41,391 bases of DNA from Acidimicrobiales bacterium (GTDB lineage Bacteria; Actinomycetota; Acidimicrobiia; Acidimicrobiales; Acidimicrobilacustridaceae). The notes under the pieces were generated by a model. That model was given only the letters and a program-made list of their open reading frames with translations. It was not told the DNA's origin and searched no databases. The stretch covers positions 1-41,391 of the forward strand of contig JALOLF010000048.1 in assembly GCA_025456085.1 (NCBI GenBank), in the 5' to 3' direction. The stretch's first letter is position 1. The number at the start of each line of letters is the position of its first letter. The translations under genes and the position numbers were made by a program. Positions 29,169-37,687 of this stretch are shown in pieces.

Positions 29169-30203
29169 GTGGACACCGCCGCCTTCGACTACGACCTGCC
29201 GAGCGAGCTGATCGCCCAGCTCCCGGTCGAGCCCCGCGACGCGGCGCGCCTGTTGGTCGACCGGGGCTCGGCGAGCGGACCCGAGCACCGCCGGGTGCAC
29301 GACCTGCCCGAGCTGCTCGAGGAGGGCGACGTGCTCGTCGTCAACGAGACCCGGGTGCTGCCCGCACGGCTGGCGCTGCGGCGCGCCACCGGCGGCGCCG
29401 CCGAGGTGCTGCTGCTGGAGCCCCTGCCCGGGGACCGATGGGAGGCGCTGGTGCGCCCCAGCCGACGGCTGCGACCGGGCGAACGTCTCCGTCCGGCCGC
29501 GGCCGAGGCACTGACGGGCACGGCGGCGGCCGACCTCGAGGTGGCCGTGCTCGACGACCTCGGCGAGGGACGACGCATCGTCGAGCTGCTGGGTGTCGAC
29601 GACCTGGACGCGGCGCTGGAGGCCGCCGGCCAGGTGCCCCTGCCGCCCTACATCACCGAGCCGCTCGCCGACCCCGAGCGGTACCAGACGGTGTACGCCC
29701 GTGTACCCGGCTCGGTGGCCGCCCCCACCGCCGGCCTGCACCTCACCCCCGAGCTGCTCACCCGCTGCCGGCGACGGGGGGTGGAGGTCGCCGTCGTCGA
29801 CCTCCAGGTGGGCCTGGGCACGTTCCGGCCCATCGCCGCCGACGCGGTCGAGGCCCACGTCATGCACCGCGAGCGGTACCGGGTGCCGGTGGGCACGCTC
29901 GAGGCGTGCGCCCGGGCCCGCCGTGTGGTGGCCGTGGGCACGACCGTCGTGCGGGCGCTCGAGAGCGCCGCGGCCACCGGCACCGGGACCGGCAGCACCG
30001 ACCTGTTCATCCACGGCGACTACCCGTTCCGGGTCGTCGACGTGCTGCTGACCAACTTCCACCTGCCCCGCTCGAGCCTGTTGGTGCTGGTCGACGCCTT
30101 CGTCGGGCCGCGCTGGCGGCTGCTCTACGAGACCGCCATCGCGCAGCGGTACCGGTTCTTCTCCTTCGGCGACGCCATGCTGCTCACCCGGGACCGTGGC
30201 TGA
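29169..30203 (+). CDS. queA: S-adenosylmethionine:tRNA ribosyltransferase-isomerase
   Basis: A 344-residue cytoplasmic enzyme of queuosine synthesis that transfers and isomerises the ribosyl moiety of AdoMet onto preQ1-tRNA to give epoxyqueuosine. Family signatures: FDYDLPSELIAQLPVEPRDAARLL at the N-terminus, DVLVVNETRVLPARL, VPLPPYI, TVYARVPGSVAAPTAGLHLT, VDLQVGLGTFRPI, HRERYRVP, TTVVRALES and LLTNFHLPRSSLL. All are conserved and full length. GTG 29169 is supported by TAACCT 8 bases before it. The stop overlaps the tgt start (TGATG), so the two are coupled. Confidence 0.96.
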   Translation: MDTAAFDYDLPSELIAQLPVEPRDAARLLVDRGSASGPEHRRVHDLPELLEEGDVLVVNETRVLPARLALRRATGGAAEVLLLEPLPGDRWEALVRPSRRLRPGERLRPAAAEALTGTAAADLEVAVLDDLGEGRRIVELLGVDDLDAALEAAGQVPLPPYITEPLADPERYQTVYARVPGSVAAPTAGLHLTPELLTRCRRRGVEVAVVDLQVGLGTFRPIAADAVEAHVMHRERYRVPVGTLEACARARRVVAVGTTVVRALESAAATGTGTGSTDLFIHGDYPFRVVDVLLTNFHLPRSSLLVLVDAFVGPRWRLLYETAIAQRYRFFSFGDAMLLTRDRG

Positions 30204-31330
30204 TGGGCGGCCTGGGCGACCCGGTGGTCCGCATCGACGTCGAGGCCTCGGACGGCGCGGCCCGCGCCGGACGCGTCCACACGGCGCGAGGCTCCTTCGC
30301 CACCCCGTGCTTCATGCCGGTGGGCACCCGGGCCGCGGTGCGGGCGCTGTCGTCGGCGGACCTCGAGGCGCTCGGCGCCGAGGTGGTGCTCGCCAACACG
30401 TATCACCTCATGCTGCGCCCCGGCGCGGACGTGGTGGCCGAGCTGGGTCACCTCCACGGCTTCATGGGCTGGGACGGGCACGTGCTCACCGACTCGGGTG
30501 GCTACCAGGTGTTCTCGCTCGACCCGAAGGTCGACGACCACGGCGCCACGTTCCGGTCCACCTACGACGGCAGCACCCACGTGCTCACGCCCGAGGGCGC
30601 GGTGCGGGTGCAGCAGCTGCTCGGCGCCGACATCCAGATGGTGCTCGACGTCTGCCCGTCGCTGCCGTCGCCGCCCGAGGTGGTGCGCCAGGCGGTGGAG
30701 CGCACCGCGGCGTGGGCGGCCCGGGCGGTCGAGGCCCACCGCCCCTCTCGGGAGGCGGGCGGAACCCAGGCCCTGTTCGGGATCGTGCAGGGCGGCGTCG
30801 ACGCCACCCTTCGGGCCGAGAGCGCCCAGCGCACCGTGGCCCTCGGCTTCGATGGCTACGGCATCGGCGGGTTGTCGGTGGGCGAGCCCCGCCACGAGCT
30901 GCTGCCCGCCCTGGAGGCGGCCCTGGCCGAGCTGCCCCCGGACCGACCCCGCTACCTGATGGGGGTGGGTGACCCGGTCGGGCTCGTGGAGGCCGTGGCC
31001 CGGGGCGTGGACCTGTTCGACTGCGTGCTGCCGACCCGTCTGGCCCGACACGGCACCATCCTCACCGGTGCGGGCCGTCTCAACCTGCGCAACGCGGTGC
31101 ACGCCCGGGATCCCGGGCCGCTCGACCCCGACTGCACCTGCACCGTGTGCGCCCGCTGGTCGCGGGCCTACCTGCGGCATCTGCTGATGGTGCAGGAGCC
31201 GAGCGTGCTGCGCCTCGCCACCCTCCACAACGTGCACTGGATCCTGCGACTCGTGGAGCGGGTGCGCTGCGCCATCGGCGACGGCGACCTGGCCCGGGTC
31301 CGCGCCGAGGTGGCCGCCGTGTACCCCTGA
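30203..31330 (+). CDS. tgt: tRNA-guanine transglycosylase
   Basis: A 375-residue TIM-barrel enzyme that exchanges G34 of tRNAs (Asp, Asn, His, Tyr) for preQ1. GTRAAVRALSSADLEALGAEVVLANTYHLMLRPG, the active-site strand LTDSGGYQVFSL, FGIVQGGVD, GGLSVGE, the nucleophilic-Asp segment DCVLPTRLARHGT, and the zinc site CTCTVCARW with the later His. ATG 30203 overlaps the queA stop. Together with queA it indicates that the organism modifies tRNA with queuosine. preQ1 biosynthesis genes are not in the window. Confidence 0.96.
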   Translation: MGGLGDPVVRIDVEASDGAARAGRVHTARGSFATPCFMPVGTRAAVRALSSADLEALGAEVVLANTYHLMLRPGADVVAELGHLHGFMGWDGHVLTDSGGYQVFSLDPKVDDHGATFRSTYDGSTHVLTPEGAVRVQQLLGADIQMVLDVCPSLPSPPEVVRQAVERTAAWAARAVEAHRPSREAGGTQALFGIVQGGVDATLRAESAQRTVALGFDGYGIGGLSVGEPRHELLPALEAALAELPPDRPRYLMGVGDPVGLVEAVARGVDLFDCVLPTRLARHGTILTGAGRLNLRNAVHARDPGPLDPDCTCTVCARWSRAYLRHLLMVQEPSVLRLATLHNVHWILRLVERVRCAIGDGDLARVRAEVAAVYP

Positions 31331-31374
31331 GCGGACCCTGCGGCCGGTGATGTGGTGCCGCGAGGCCGCTCGGC

Positions 31375-31380
31375 TAAGGT
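31375..31380 (+). promoter_or_regulatory. candidate -10 box for secD
   Basis: TAAGGT 28 bases before the ATG at 31409, leaving about 20 nt of leader without a good ribosome site. Confidence 0.35.
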
Positions 31381-31408
31381 GCTCCGGCTCCACCTGGATC
31401 AGCTCATC

Positions 31409-33265
31409 ATGCGACACCGCAAGGCCCTCGTCTCCCTTCTCTCCGTCTGCCTGTTGGCAGTGTTCGGGCTCGTCTACACCTTCGTCTCGGGCAACGAGCC
31501 GCTCCTCGGCCTCGACCTGCAGGGCGGTGTGTCGGTCGTGCTGGCGCCAGAAGGCGACTTCGACGAGAACTCCCTGGATGTCGCCAAGGACATCATCACG
31601 TCGCGCATCGACGCGCTGGGGGTGGCCGAGCCCGAGGTGACCCGCCAGGGCGACAACATCCTGGTGCAGCTCCCCGGCATCGAGGACCGCGACCGGGCCA
31701 TCGAACTGGTGGGCCTGACCGCCGAGCTGCGGTTCCGGCCCGTGATCAGCGTGCTGCCCGCCGGCGCTTCGCTCTCCCCCGGGGACACGTCCACGACCGT
31801 GGCGGGGGAGACGTCGACCACCGTGGCGGGCGAGACGTCGACGACGGTGGCGGGCGACACGTCGACCACGGTGACCGACAGCGTCGTCACCTCGTCCACG
31901 ACGACCCCGCCGGCCACCGGCGAGCAGGGCCTCGGGCTGACGCCGGGGGAGTCGGCCGCCGGTGCCCAGGACACGACCACGCCGTCGACGGTCAGCGACA
32001 CCGTCGCTCCGGCCAGCACCGACACGACCGTCGCCGGCGCCACCGACACCACCGTGGCGCCGACCACCGACTCCACCATCGATCCCGCCCTGCTGTCCCA
32101 GCTCACCGGATCGGCCCAGTGTCCGACGGAGCCCACCTCCCGCGCCGAGGACACGCCGGAGGCGACGGTGCTGCTCCCCGACGAGGACGGGAACCTCTAC
32201 TGCCTGGGTCCGGCGACGGTCACCGGCGCCGCCCTCGAGGGCGCAGGCGCCCGGCTCCAGGGCACGGTCTGGGTGGTGGGGCTCGACTTCAAGGGCGGCG
32301 ACCAGGGGATCGACCAGTTCAACACCCTGGCCGCCTCCTGCTTCACCCAGACGCCCGAGTGCCCGACCGGGCAGGCCGCGGTGGTGCTCGACGGGATCGT
32401 GGTGTCCGCGCCCAACATCCAGGCGGCCAGCTACGAGGCCGACAACGTCGTCATCCAGGGATCCGACGTCCAGCCCTTCACCCAGGGTGAGGCCGAGGAC
32501 CTGTCCACCGTGCTCCAGTACGGCGCGCTGCCGGTCACCCTGGTGCAACAGGAGGTCAAGAGCGTCTCGGCCACCATCGGACGTGACGCGCTCGACGCCG
32601 GCATCGTGGCGGGCATCGTGGGCTTCGTCCTCGTGACGCTGTACATGCTGGTCTTCTACCGCCTCCTCGGCCTGCTGGCCGTGGTCAAGCTGTTCATCGA
32701 GGGCGCCCTGCTGTGGACCCTCATCGCGTGGCTGGGTGAGACCCAGGGACTGGCCCTGACGCTGGCGGGCGTGACCGGCATCATCGTGTCCATCGGCGTG
32801 TCGCTCGACTCCAACGTCGTGTACTACGAGCACCTCCGTGAGGAGGTCCGCAACGGCCGTTCCATCCGTTCGGCCACCGAGAAGGGCTTCCAGGGGGCGT
32901 TCAGCACCATCGTGAAGGCCGACGGCGTCTCGGTCATCGGCGCGGTGCTGCTGTACATGCTGGCCATCGGACCGGTGCGGGGCTTCGCCTTCTACCTCGG
33001 TCTGTCCACCGTGCTGGACCTGATCACCTCCTACTTCTACATGCGCCCTGCGGTGAGCCTGGCCACCGGCACGAAGCTGTGCGCCCGCCGACCGACCTGG
33101 TTCGGTCTGCCCCCCGAGACGGTGGCCACCCCCGGGTCGACCCGCACCGCCAAGCCAGCTCGGCGCATGATCGAGAGCTCCGAGGAGCCGACCCTCGAGT
33201 TCGAGTCGGACACCGACGATGCCGGTGCCGACGCCACCGACGGACGCACGGAGCCGGCCCGATGA
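31409..33265 (+). CDS. secD: protein translocase subunit SecD
   Basis: A 618-residue inner-membrane RND-like protein that, with SecF, uses proton motive force to pull secreted proteins from SecYEG. N-terminal TM, GLDLQGGVSVVLAPEG (D1), VTRQGDNILVQLPGI, then a large extracytoplasmic region, and a five-helix block (GIVAGIVGFVLVTLYMLVFYRLLG, GIIVSIGVSLDSNVVYYEHLREE, GFQGAFSTIVKADGV). The extracytoplasmic region contains about 100 residues of low-complexity Thr/Ser/Val/Asp sequence with near-perfect TSTTVAGE repeats, not usual for SecD. ATG 31409 is chosen, though the GTG at 31379 or 31352 cannot be excluded. Overlaps secF by ATGA. Confidence 0.94.
   Translation: MRHRKALVSLLSVCLLAVFGLVYTFVSGNEPLLGLDLQGGVSVVLAPEGDFDENSLDVAKDIITSRIDALGVAEPEVTRQGDNILVQLPGIEDRDRAIELVGLTAELRFRPVISVLPAGASLSPGDTSTTVAGETSTTVAGETSTTVAGDTSTTVTDSVVTSSTTTPPATGEQGLGLTPGESAAGAQDTTTPSTVSDTVAPASTDTTVAGATDTTVAPTTDSTIDPALLSQLTGSAQCPTEPTSRAEDTPEATVLLPDEDGNLYCLGPATVTGAALEGAGARLQGTVWVVGLDFKGGDQGIDQFNTLAASCFTQTPECPTGQAAVVLDGIVVSAPNIQAASYEADNVVIQGSDVQPFTQGEAEDLSTVLQYGALPVTLVQQEVKSVSATIGRDALDAGIVAGIVGFVLVTLYMLVFYRLLGLLAVVKLFIEGALLWTLIAWLGETQGLALTLAGVTGIIVSIGVSLDSNVVYYEHLREEVRNGRSIRSATEKGFQGAFSTIVKADGVSVIGAVLLYMLAIGPVRGFAFYLGLSTVLDLITSYFYMRPAVSLATGTKLCARRPTWFGLPPETVATPGSTRTAKPARRMIESSEEPTLEFESDTDDAGADATDGRTEPAR
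31789..31875 (+). repeat. 24-nt tandem repeats inside secD
   Basis: Three and a half copies of an about 24-base unit (acgtcgaccaccgtggcggg type) encode repeated T-S-T-T-V-A-G-E/D in the periplasmic region of SecD. Confidence 0.8.
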
Positions 33266-34368
33266 ATGCCGTCGTGCGGCTCTACCGCGGCGAGAACGAC
33301 ATCGACTTCGTGAAGTGGTGGCCCCGCTTCCTGGTGGTGTCGGCGGTGGTGGTGGTGCTCAGCATCGGTTCGCTGTTCGTGCGCGGCCTGAACCTGGGCA
33401 TCGACTTCGAGGGCGGCAACTCCTGGGAGGTCCAGACCTCCGAGGTGAGCGTCGGCGCCGCACGCGACGTGCTGCGGCCCCTCGGGGCGGGTGACGCCAA
33501 GATCCAGATCGTGGGCACCGACATCCTGCGGGTGCAGGCCAAGGTCGAGTCGGCCGAGACCCAGACCGAGGTCCGTGACGCGTTGGCCGAGCTGGCGGGC
33601 GTCGACCCGGCCGAGGTGGCCTTCAGCACGGTCGGTCCCTCCTGGGGCGACCAGATCACGAGGTCGGCCATCACCGCGCTGGTCGTGTTCTTCCTCGCCA
33701 TCCTGCTCTACCTGACGCTGCGCCTCGAGCTGCGCATGGCCGTGGGCGCCATCGTGGCGGTCGTGCACGACATCGTCATCGCGGTGGGCGTGTACTCGAT
33801 CTTCCAGTTCGAGGTCACCCCGGCGACGGTCATCTCCTTCCTGACCATCCTCGGCTTCTCGATCTACGACACGGTGGTCGTGTTCGACAAGGTGCGCGAG
33901 AACCAGGCCCGCCCCGGGCTCACCGGTCGGCTCACCTACACCGAGCTCATGAGCCTGTCCATGAACCAGGTGCTGCTGCGCTCGATCAACACCTCGGTGG
34001 TCGGCCTGCTGCCGGTGCTGTCGATGCTGCTCATCGGCGCCCTGTTGCTCGGTGCCGTGACCCTGCTCGAGTTCGGCATCGCCCTGTTCGTCGGCCTGCT
34101 CATCGGCGCCTACTCGTCGGTGTTCATCGCCGCACCCGTGACGGCCTGGCTCAAGGAGCACGAACCGCAGAACCGCCGGCTGCGCGAGCGCCTCGAGGCG
34201 AACCGGGCGCTGGCCGACCAGCGCACGGGCGCCACCGAGGGCGGCGACGTGGTCAGCGCGCCGGCGCCCGAGCGCCCCCGGTCCACCACGACCCGTACCG
34301 CCACCGCGTCGCCGGCGGTGTCGACCAACATCCCGCCCCGGCCGCGCAAGAAGGGCAAGAAGCGCTGA
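33262..34368 (+). CDS. secF: protein translocase subunit SecF
   Basis: A 368-residue partner of SecD. N-terminal [18 protein letters not shown] (the SecF/D Gly-rich D/E motif), [47 protein letters not shown], then [16 protein letters not shown] and [25 protein letters not shown] with conserved helices. The C-terminus has a basic, Pro/Ser-rich tail (RPRKKGKKR) of about 60 residues. ATG 33262 overlaps the secD stop by ATGA. Ends 52 bases before apt. Confidence 0.95.
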   Translation: MNAVVRLYRGENDIDFVKWWPRFLVVSAVVVVLSIGSLFVRGLNLGIDFEGGNSWEVQTSEVSVGAARDVLRPLGAGDAKIQIVGTDILRVQAKVESAETQTEVRDALAELAGVDPAEVAFSTVGPSWGDQITRSAITALVVFFLAILLYLTLRLELRMAVGAIVAVVHDIVIAVGVYSIFQFEVTPATVISFLTILGFSIYDTVVVFDKVRENQARPGLTGRLTYTELMSLSMNQVLLRSINTSVVGLLPVLSMLLIGALLLGAVTLLEFGIALFVGLLIGAYSSVFIAAPVTAWLKEHEPQNRRLRERLEANRALADQRTGATEGGDVVSAPAPERPRSTTTRTATASPAVSTNIPPRPRKKGKKR

Positions 34369-34408
34369 GCGGCCCGGCGCCCGGCATCGGCACCGCGTAG
34401 CCACGCAC

Positions 34409-34414
34409 TACCGT
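34409..34414 (+). promoter_or_regulatory. candidate -10 box, leaderless apt
   Basis: TACCGT lies 6 bases before the ATG at 34421 with no ribosome site, predicting a leaderless apt-rel transcript in addition to read-through from secF. Confidence 0.5.
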
Positions 34415-34420
34415 GGGGCC

Positions 34421-34951
34421 ATGCCCCCCGACGTCGAGCACCTCGCCGGCCTCGTCCGCGACATACCCGACTGGCCCAAGCCCGGCGTGGTGTTCAAGGA
34501 CATCACCCCGCTGCTGATCGACGTCGAGGCCTTCCGGGCCACCGTCGACGGCATCGCCGAGCACTTCGCCGGCACCCACATCGACCGGGTGCTGGGGGTC
34601 GAGGCCCGTGGGTTCATCTTCGGCGCACCGGTCGCGTACCGCTTCGGCGCCGGCTTCGTGCCGGTGCGCAAGGCGGGCAAGCTGCCCTGGGAGATCGAGC
34701 AGCAGGAGTACGCCCTCGAGTACGGCACCGACCTGCTCGAGATACACCGTGACGGTGTCCACCCCGGCCAGCGGGTCCTCGTCGTCGACGACGTGCTGGC
34801 CACCGGCGGCACCGCCTCGGCCACGGCCCGGCTGGCCGAGCGTCTCGGCGCCGAGGTCGTGGGTCTGGCCTTCGTGATCGAGCTGGGCTTCCTGGGTGGT
34901 CGGGAACAGCTCGAGGGCTACGACGTGTTGTCGCTGGTGACCTATCCCTGA
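34421..34951 (+). CDS. apt: adenine phosphoribosyltransferase
   Basis: A 176-residue cytoplasmic salvage enzyme forming AMP from adenine and [22 protein letters not shown] (typical Apt N-terminus), [28 protein letters not shown], and the PRPP loop [14 protein letters not shown]. Start ATG 34421. Only 18 bases separate it from rel, so purine salvage and (p)ppGpp metabolism are probably co-expressed, a common actinobacterial arrangement. Confidence 0.96.
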   Translation: MPPDVEHLAGLVRDIPDWPKPGVVFKDITPLLIDVEAFRATVDGIAEHFAGTHIDRVLGVEARGFIFGAPVAYRFGAGFVPVRKAGKLPWEIEQQEYALEYGTDLLEIHRDGVHPGQRVLVVDDVLATGGTASATARLAERLGAEVVGLAFVIELGFLGGREQLEGYDVLSLVTYP

Positions 34952-34969
34952 CCGGACCGAGGAGCTTCG

Positions 34970-37195
34970 TTGGCGACCGTCGATCGAGTCCTTCCGTGGA
35001 GGCGGCACTCGGCGCCGCCCTCGGAGGAGGTCGCGCCGCTCGTCGCGTTGTACCGCTCCCGCCACCCCCGCGCCTCGAGCGCCCTGATCAGCCGGGCCTA
35101 CGAGCACGCCGCCGCGGCCCACCGGGGCCAGACCCGACGGTCCGGTGACCCCTACATCACCCACCCCGTGGCCGTGGCCAAGATCGTGGCCGAGCTGGGC
35201 CTCGACGACGTGACGATCGCCGCGGCGCTGCTGCACGACGCGGTCGAGGACACGGGCATGACCCTGCCCGAGGTGGCCGTCGAGTTCGGCGACGACGTGG
35301 CCCGCATCGTCGACGGCGTCACGAAGCTGGACCGGATCAAGTTCGACTCGAAGGAGGCCCAGCAGGCGGCGACCATGCGCAAGATGCTCGTGGCGATGGC
35401 CAAGGACCTGCGGGTGCTCATCATCAAGCTGGCCGACCGGCTCCACAACATGCGCACCATCGCCGCCATGCCGGCCTGGAAGCAGGAGCGCACCGCCCAG
35501 GAGACCCTCGACATCTACGCCGGGCTGGCCCACCGACTGGGCATGCAGGAGCTCAAGCAGCAGCTCGAGGACCTGGCCTTCGCCGCCCTGCACCCCAAGC
35601 GCTACGCCGAGATCGACCACATGGTGGCCACCCGCACCCCCGAGCGCGAGATCTACCTGGCCCAGGTGCTGGCCGAGGTCGACGAGCGGCTCAAGGAGCT
35701 GCGCATCACCGCTGAGGTCACCGGCCGCCCCAAGCACCTGTGGAGCATCTACGAGAAGATGGTCGTCAAGGGCAAGGAGTTCGACGACATCTTCGACCTG
35801 GTCGGCATCCGGGTCGTGGTCGACACCGTCAAGGACTGCTACGCCGCGCTGGGCTCCATCCACGCCATGTGGAAGCCCGTGCAGGGGCGGTTCAAGGACT
35901 ACATCGCCATGCCCAAGTTCAACCTCTACCAGTCGCTGCACACCACGGTGATCGGGCCCCAGGGCAAGCCACTCGAGGTGCAGATCCGCACCTGGGAGAT
36001 GCACCAGCGGGCCGAGTTCGGCGTGGCCGCGCACTGGAACTACAAGGACAGCCACGGCTCCAGCGCCGATCTGACCTGGCTGAGCCGCATCGTGGACTGG
36101 CAGTCCGAGACGTCGGACCCCACGGAGTTCATGGCCAAGCTGAAGGTCGACCTCGAACAGGACGAGGTGTTCGTGTTCACGCCCAAGGGCAAGGTCGTGA
36201 CCCTGCCGGTGAAGGCCACGCCGGTCGACTTCGCGTACGCCATCCACACCGAGGTGGGCCACGCCTGCATCGGCGCCCGACTGAACGGCAAGCTCGTGCC
36301 GCTCGACACCCAGCTCCAGTCGGGCGACACCGTCGAGGTGTTCACCTCCAAGATCGAGGGTGCCGGTCCGTCACGGGACTGGCTGCAGTTCGTCGCCACG
36401 CACCGCGCGGCCAACAAGATCCGCCACTGGTACTCGCGGGAGCGTCGTGAGGACGCCATCGAGACCGGCAACGAGGACCTCGTCAAGGCCCTGCGCCGGG
36501 CGGGGCTGCCCGTGCAGCGCATCCAGCAGACCGGCACGCTGGAGGAGGTCGCCCGCAGCCTCAACTACGCCGACCTGAACGCCCTCAAGGCCGCGGTGGG
36601 CGAGCACCACGTCTCGGCCAAGTCCATCGCCGAGCGGGTGAAGCGCTACCTGCAGGACCTCGACGTCGACCGCGAGGAGCAGCTGCCGATCACGGTGCAG
36701 GAGCCCCGTCGGCGCAACCGGCGCACCTCCGACAACGCCGGGGTGCACGTCGAGGGACTCGACGACGTCATGGTTCGGCTGTCGCGGTGCTGCACCCCCG
36801 TGCCCGGCGACGAGATCATGGGCTTCGTGACGCGGGGTCGCGGGGTGTCGGTGCACCGCACCGACTGCGCCAACGCCGTGTCCCTCGCCGTGGGTCAGAC
36901 CGACCGGCTCATCGAGGTGGACTGGGACAGCGAGCGCACCGGCACCTTCGTGGCCTCCATCGAGGTCAAGGCGCTGGACCGCTCCCGGCTGCTGCGCGAC
37001 GTCTCGTCGTCACTGGCCGACGCGCACGTCAACATCATCGCCTGCAACACCGTGACCGGCAACGACCGCATCTCCACCATGCGCTTCGACTTCGAGCTGG
37101 GCGATCCGTCGCATCTCGACTCGCTGCTGTCGAGCATCAAGCAGATCGACTCCATCTACGACGCCTATCGCGTGCTGCCCGGCAAGGGCGGCTGA
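34970..37195 (+). CDS. rel: bifunctional (p)ppGpp synthetase/hydrolase Rel
   Basis: A 741-residue stringent-response enzyme. HD hydrolase domain about residues 50-200 (THPVAVAKIVAELG, LLHDAVEDT with H89-D90). Synthetase domain about 240-370 has KHLWSIYEKMVVKGKEFDDIFDLVGIRVV and GRFKDYIAMPKFNLYQSLHT; the RxKD form (R307-D310) is that of bifunctional Rel enzymes, not EXDD of monofunctional RelA. TGS domain VFVFTPKGKVVTLPVKATPVDFAY, helical and zinc-finger-like region, and a C-terminal ACT domain (GTFVASIEVKALDRSRLLRDVSSSLAD). TTG 34970 is preceded by GAGGAG at 6 bases. Full length. Confidence 0.95.
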   Translation: MATVDRVLPWRRHSAPPSEEVAPLVALYRSRHPRASSALISRAYEHAAAAHRGQTRRSGDPYITHPVAVAKIVAELGLDDVTIAAALLHDAVEDTGMTLPEVAVEFGDDVARIVDGVTKLDRIKFDSKEAQQAATMRKMLVAMAKDLRVLIIKLADRLHNMRTIAAMPAWKQERTAQETLDIYAGLAHRLGMQELKQQLEDLAFAALHPKRYAEIDHMVATRTPEREIYLAQVLAEVDERLKELRITAEVTGRPKHLWSIYEKMVVKGKEFDDIFDLVGIRVVVDTVKDCYAALGSIHAMWKPVQGRFKDYIAMPKFNLYQSLHTTVIGPQGKPLEVQIRTWEMHQRAEFGVAAHWNYKDSHGSSADLTWLSRIVDWQSETSDPTEFMAKLKVDLEQDEVFVFTPKGKVVTLPVKATPVDFAYAIHTEVGHACIGARLNGKLVPLDTQLQSGDTVEVFTSKIEGAGPSRDWLQFVATHRAANKIRHWYSRERREDAIETGNEDLVKALRRAGLPVQRIQQTGTLEEVARSLNYADLNALKAAVGEHHVSAKSIAERVKRYLQDLDVDREEQLPITVQEPRRRNRRTSDNAGVHVEGLDDVMVRLSRCCTPVPGDEIMGFVTRGRGVSVHRTDCANAVSLAVGQTDRLIEVDWDSERTGTFVASIEVKALDRSRLLRDVSSSLADAHVNIIACNTVTGNDRISTMRFDFELGDPSHLDSLLSSIKQIDSIYDAYRVLPGKGG

Positions 37196-37287
37196 CGCGC
37201 CCCGGACACGCGCCACTCGGCGACGCGCGGGAACTTCCGTGCCGCTCGCGCGCTCTGACAGGCACCGTCACGTCGAAGGAGACGCCG

Positions 37288-37596
37288 ATGAACCCGCCCC
37301 CGCAGTACCCGGCCCCGCAGTACGCCCCACAGCAGTACTTCACCTCCGCCGCCACGGGTGGTCGGGCCGGCTGGGCACCGCCCGCGCCGCAGGTGCCGCC
37401 GCCGCCCGGCGACCCGCAGGCTCGTCTGCAGCGTTCGATCGACGTGGTGCGCCCGTTGGTGGTGTTCCTCGCCGCCTTCCAGCTCGTCGGCCTGTTGCAG
37501 CGCGCGGTGGGGATGGGCGGGGCGGGCATGCTGCCGGCGCTCCTGGTCATCGCGGTCGCGGTCGCCGGCGTGGAGGTGTGGGTCCGCCGTCGTTGA
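37288..37596 (+). CDS. small membrane protein (102 aa)
   Basis: N-terminal 45 residues rich in Pro, Gln and Tyr (MNPPPQYPAPQYAPQQYF), then two hydrophobic helices (about 53-72 and 78-95) and a short basic C-terminus. Unrecognised; the Pro/Gln/Tyr tail is of a type seen in actinobacterial membrane proteins. ATG 37288 with AAGGAG 7 bases upstream. Independent of rel, 92 bases away. Confidence 0.75.
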   Translation: MNPPPQYPAPQYAPQQYFTSAATGGRAGWAPPAPQVPPPPGDPQARLQRSIDVVRPLVVFLAAFQLVGLLQRAVGMGGAGMLPALLVIAVAVAGVEVWVRRR

Positions 37597-37640
37597 GCAG
37601 CGGCCACCCTGCGCGACGGCGCGTTCACCCGACGTTCATC

Positions 37641-37646
37641 TAGGCT
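37641..37646 (+). promoter_or_regulatory. candidate -10 box for the SurE-domain lipoprotein gene
   Basis: TAGGCT 41 bases before the ATG at 37688; the leader carries a G-rich ribosome site. Confidence 0.35.
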
Positions 37647-37687
37647 CCGCTGGACACAGCCGGGGTGGGAATCGGGGGGATGACCAC

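Noticed and set aside
30125..32833. 902-aa ORF on the minus strand
   Set aside because: Antisense to queA, tgt and secD; composition is that of high-GC shadows.
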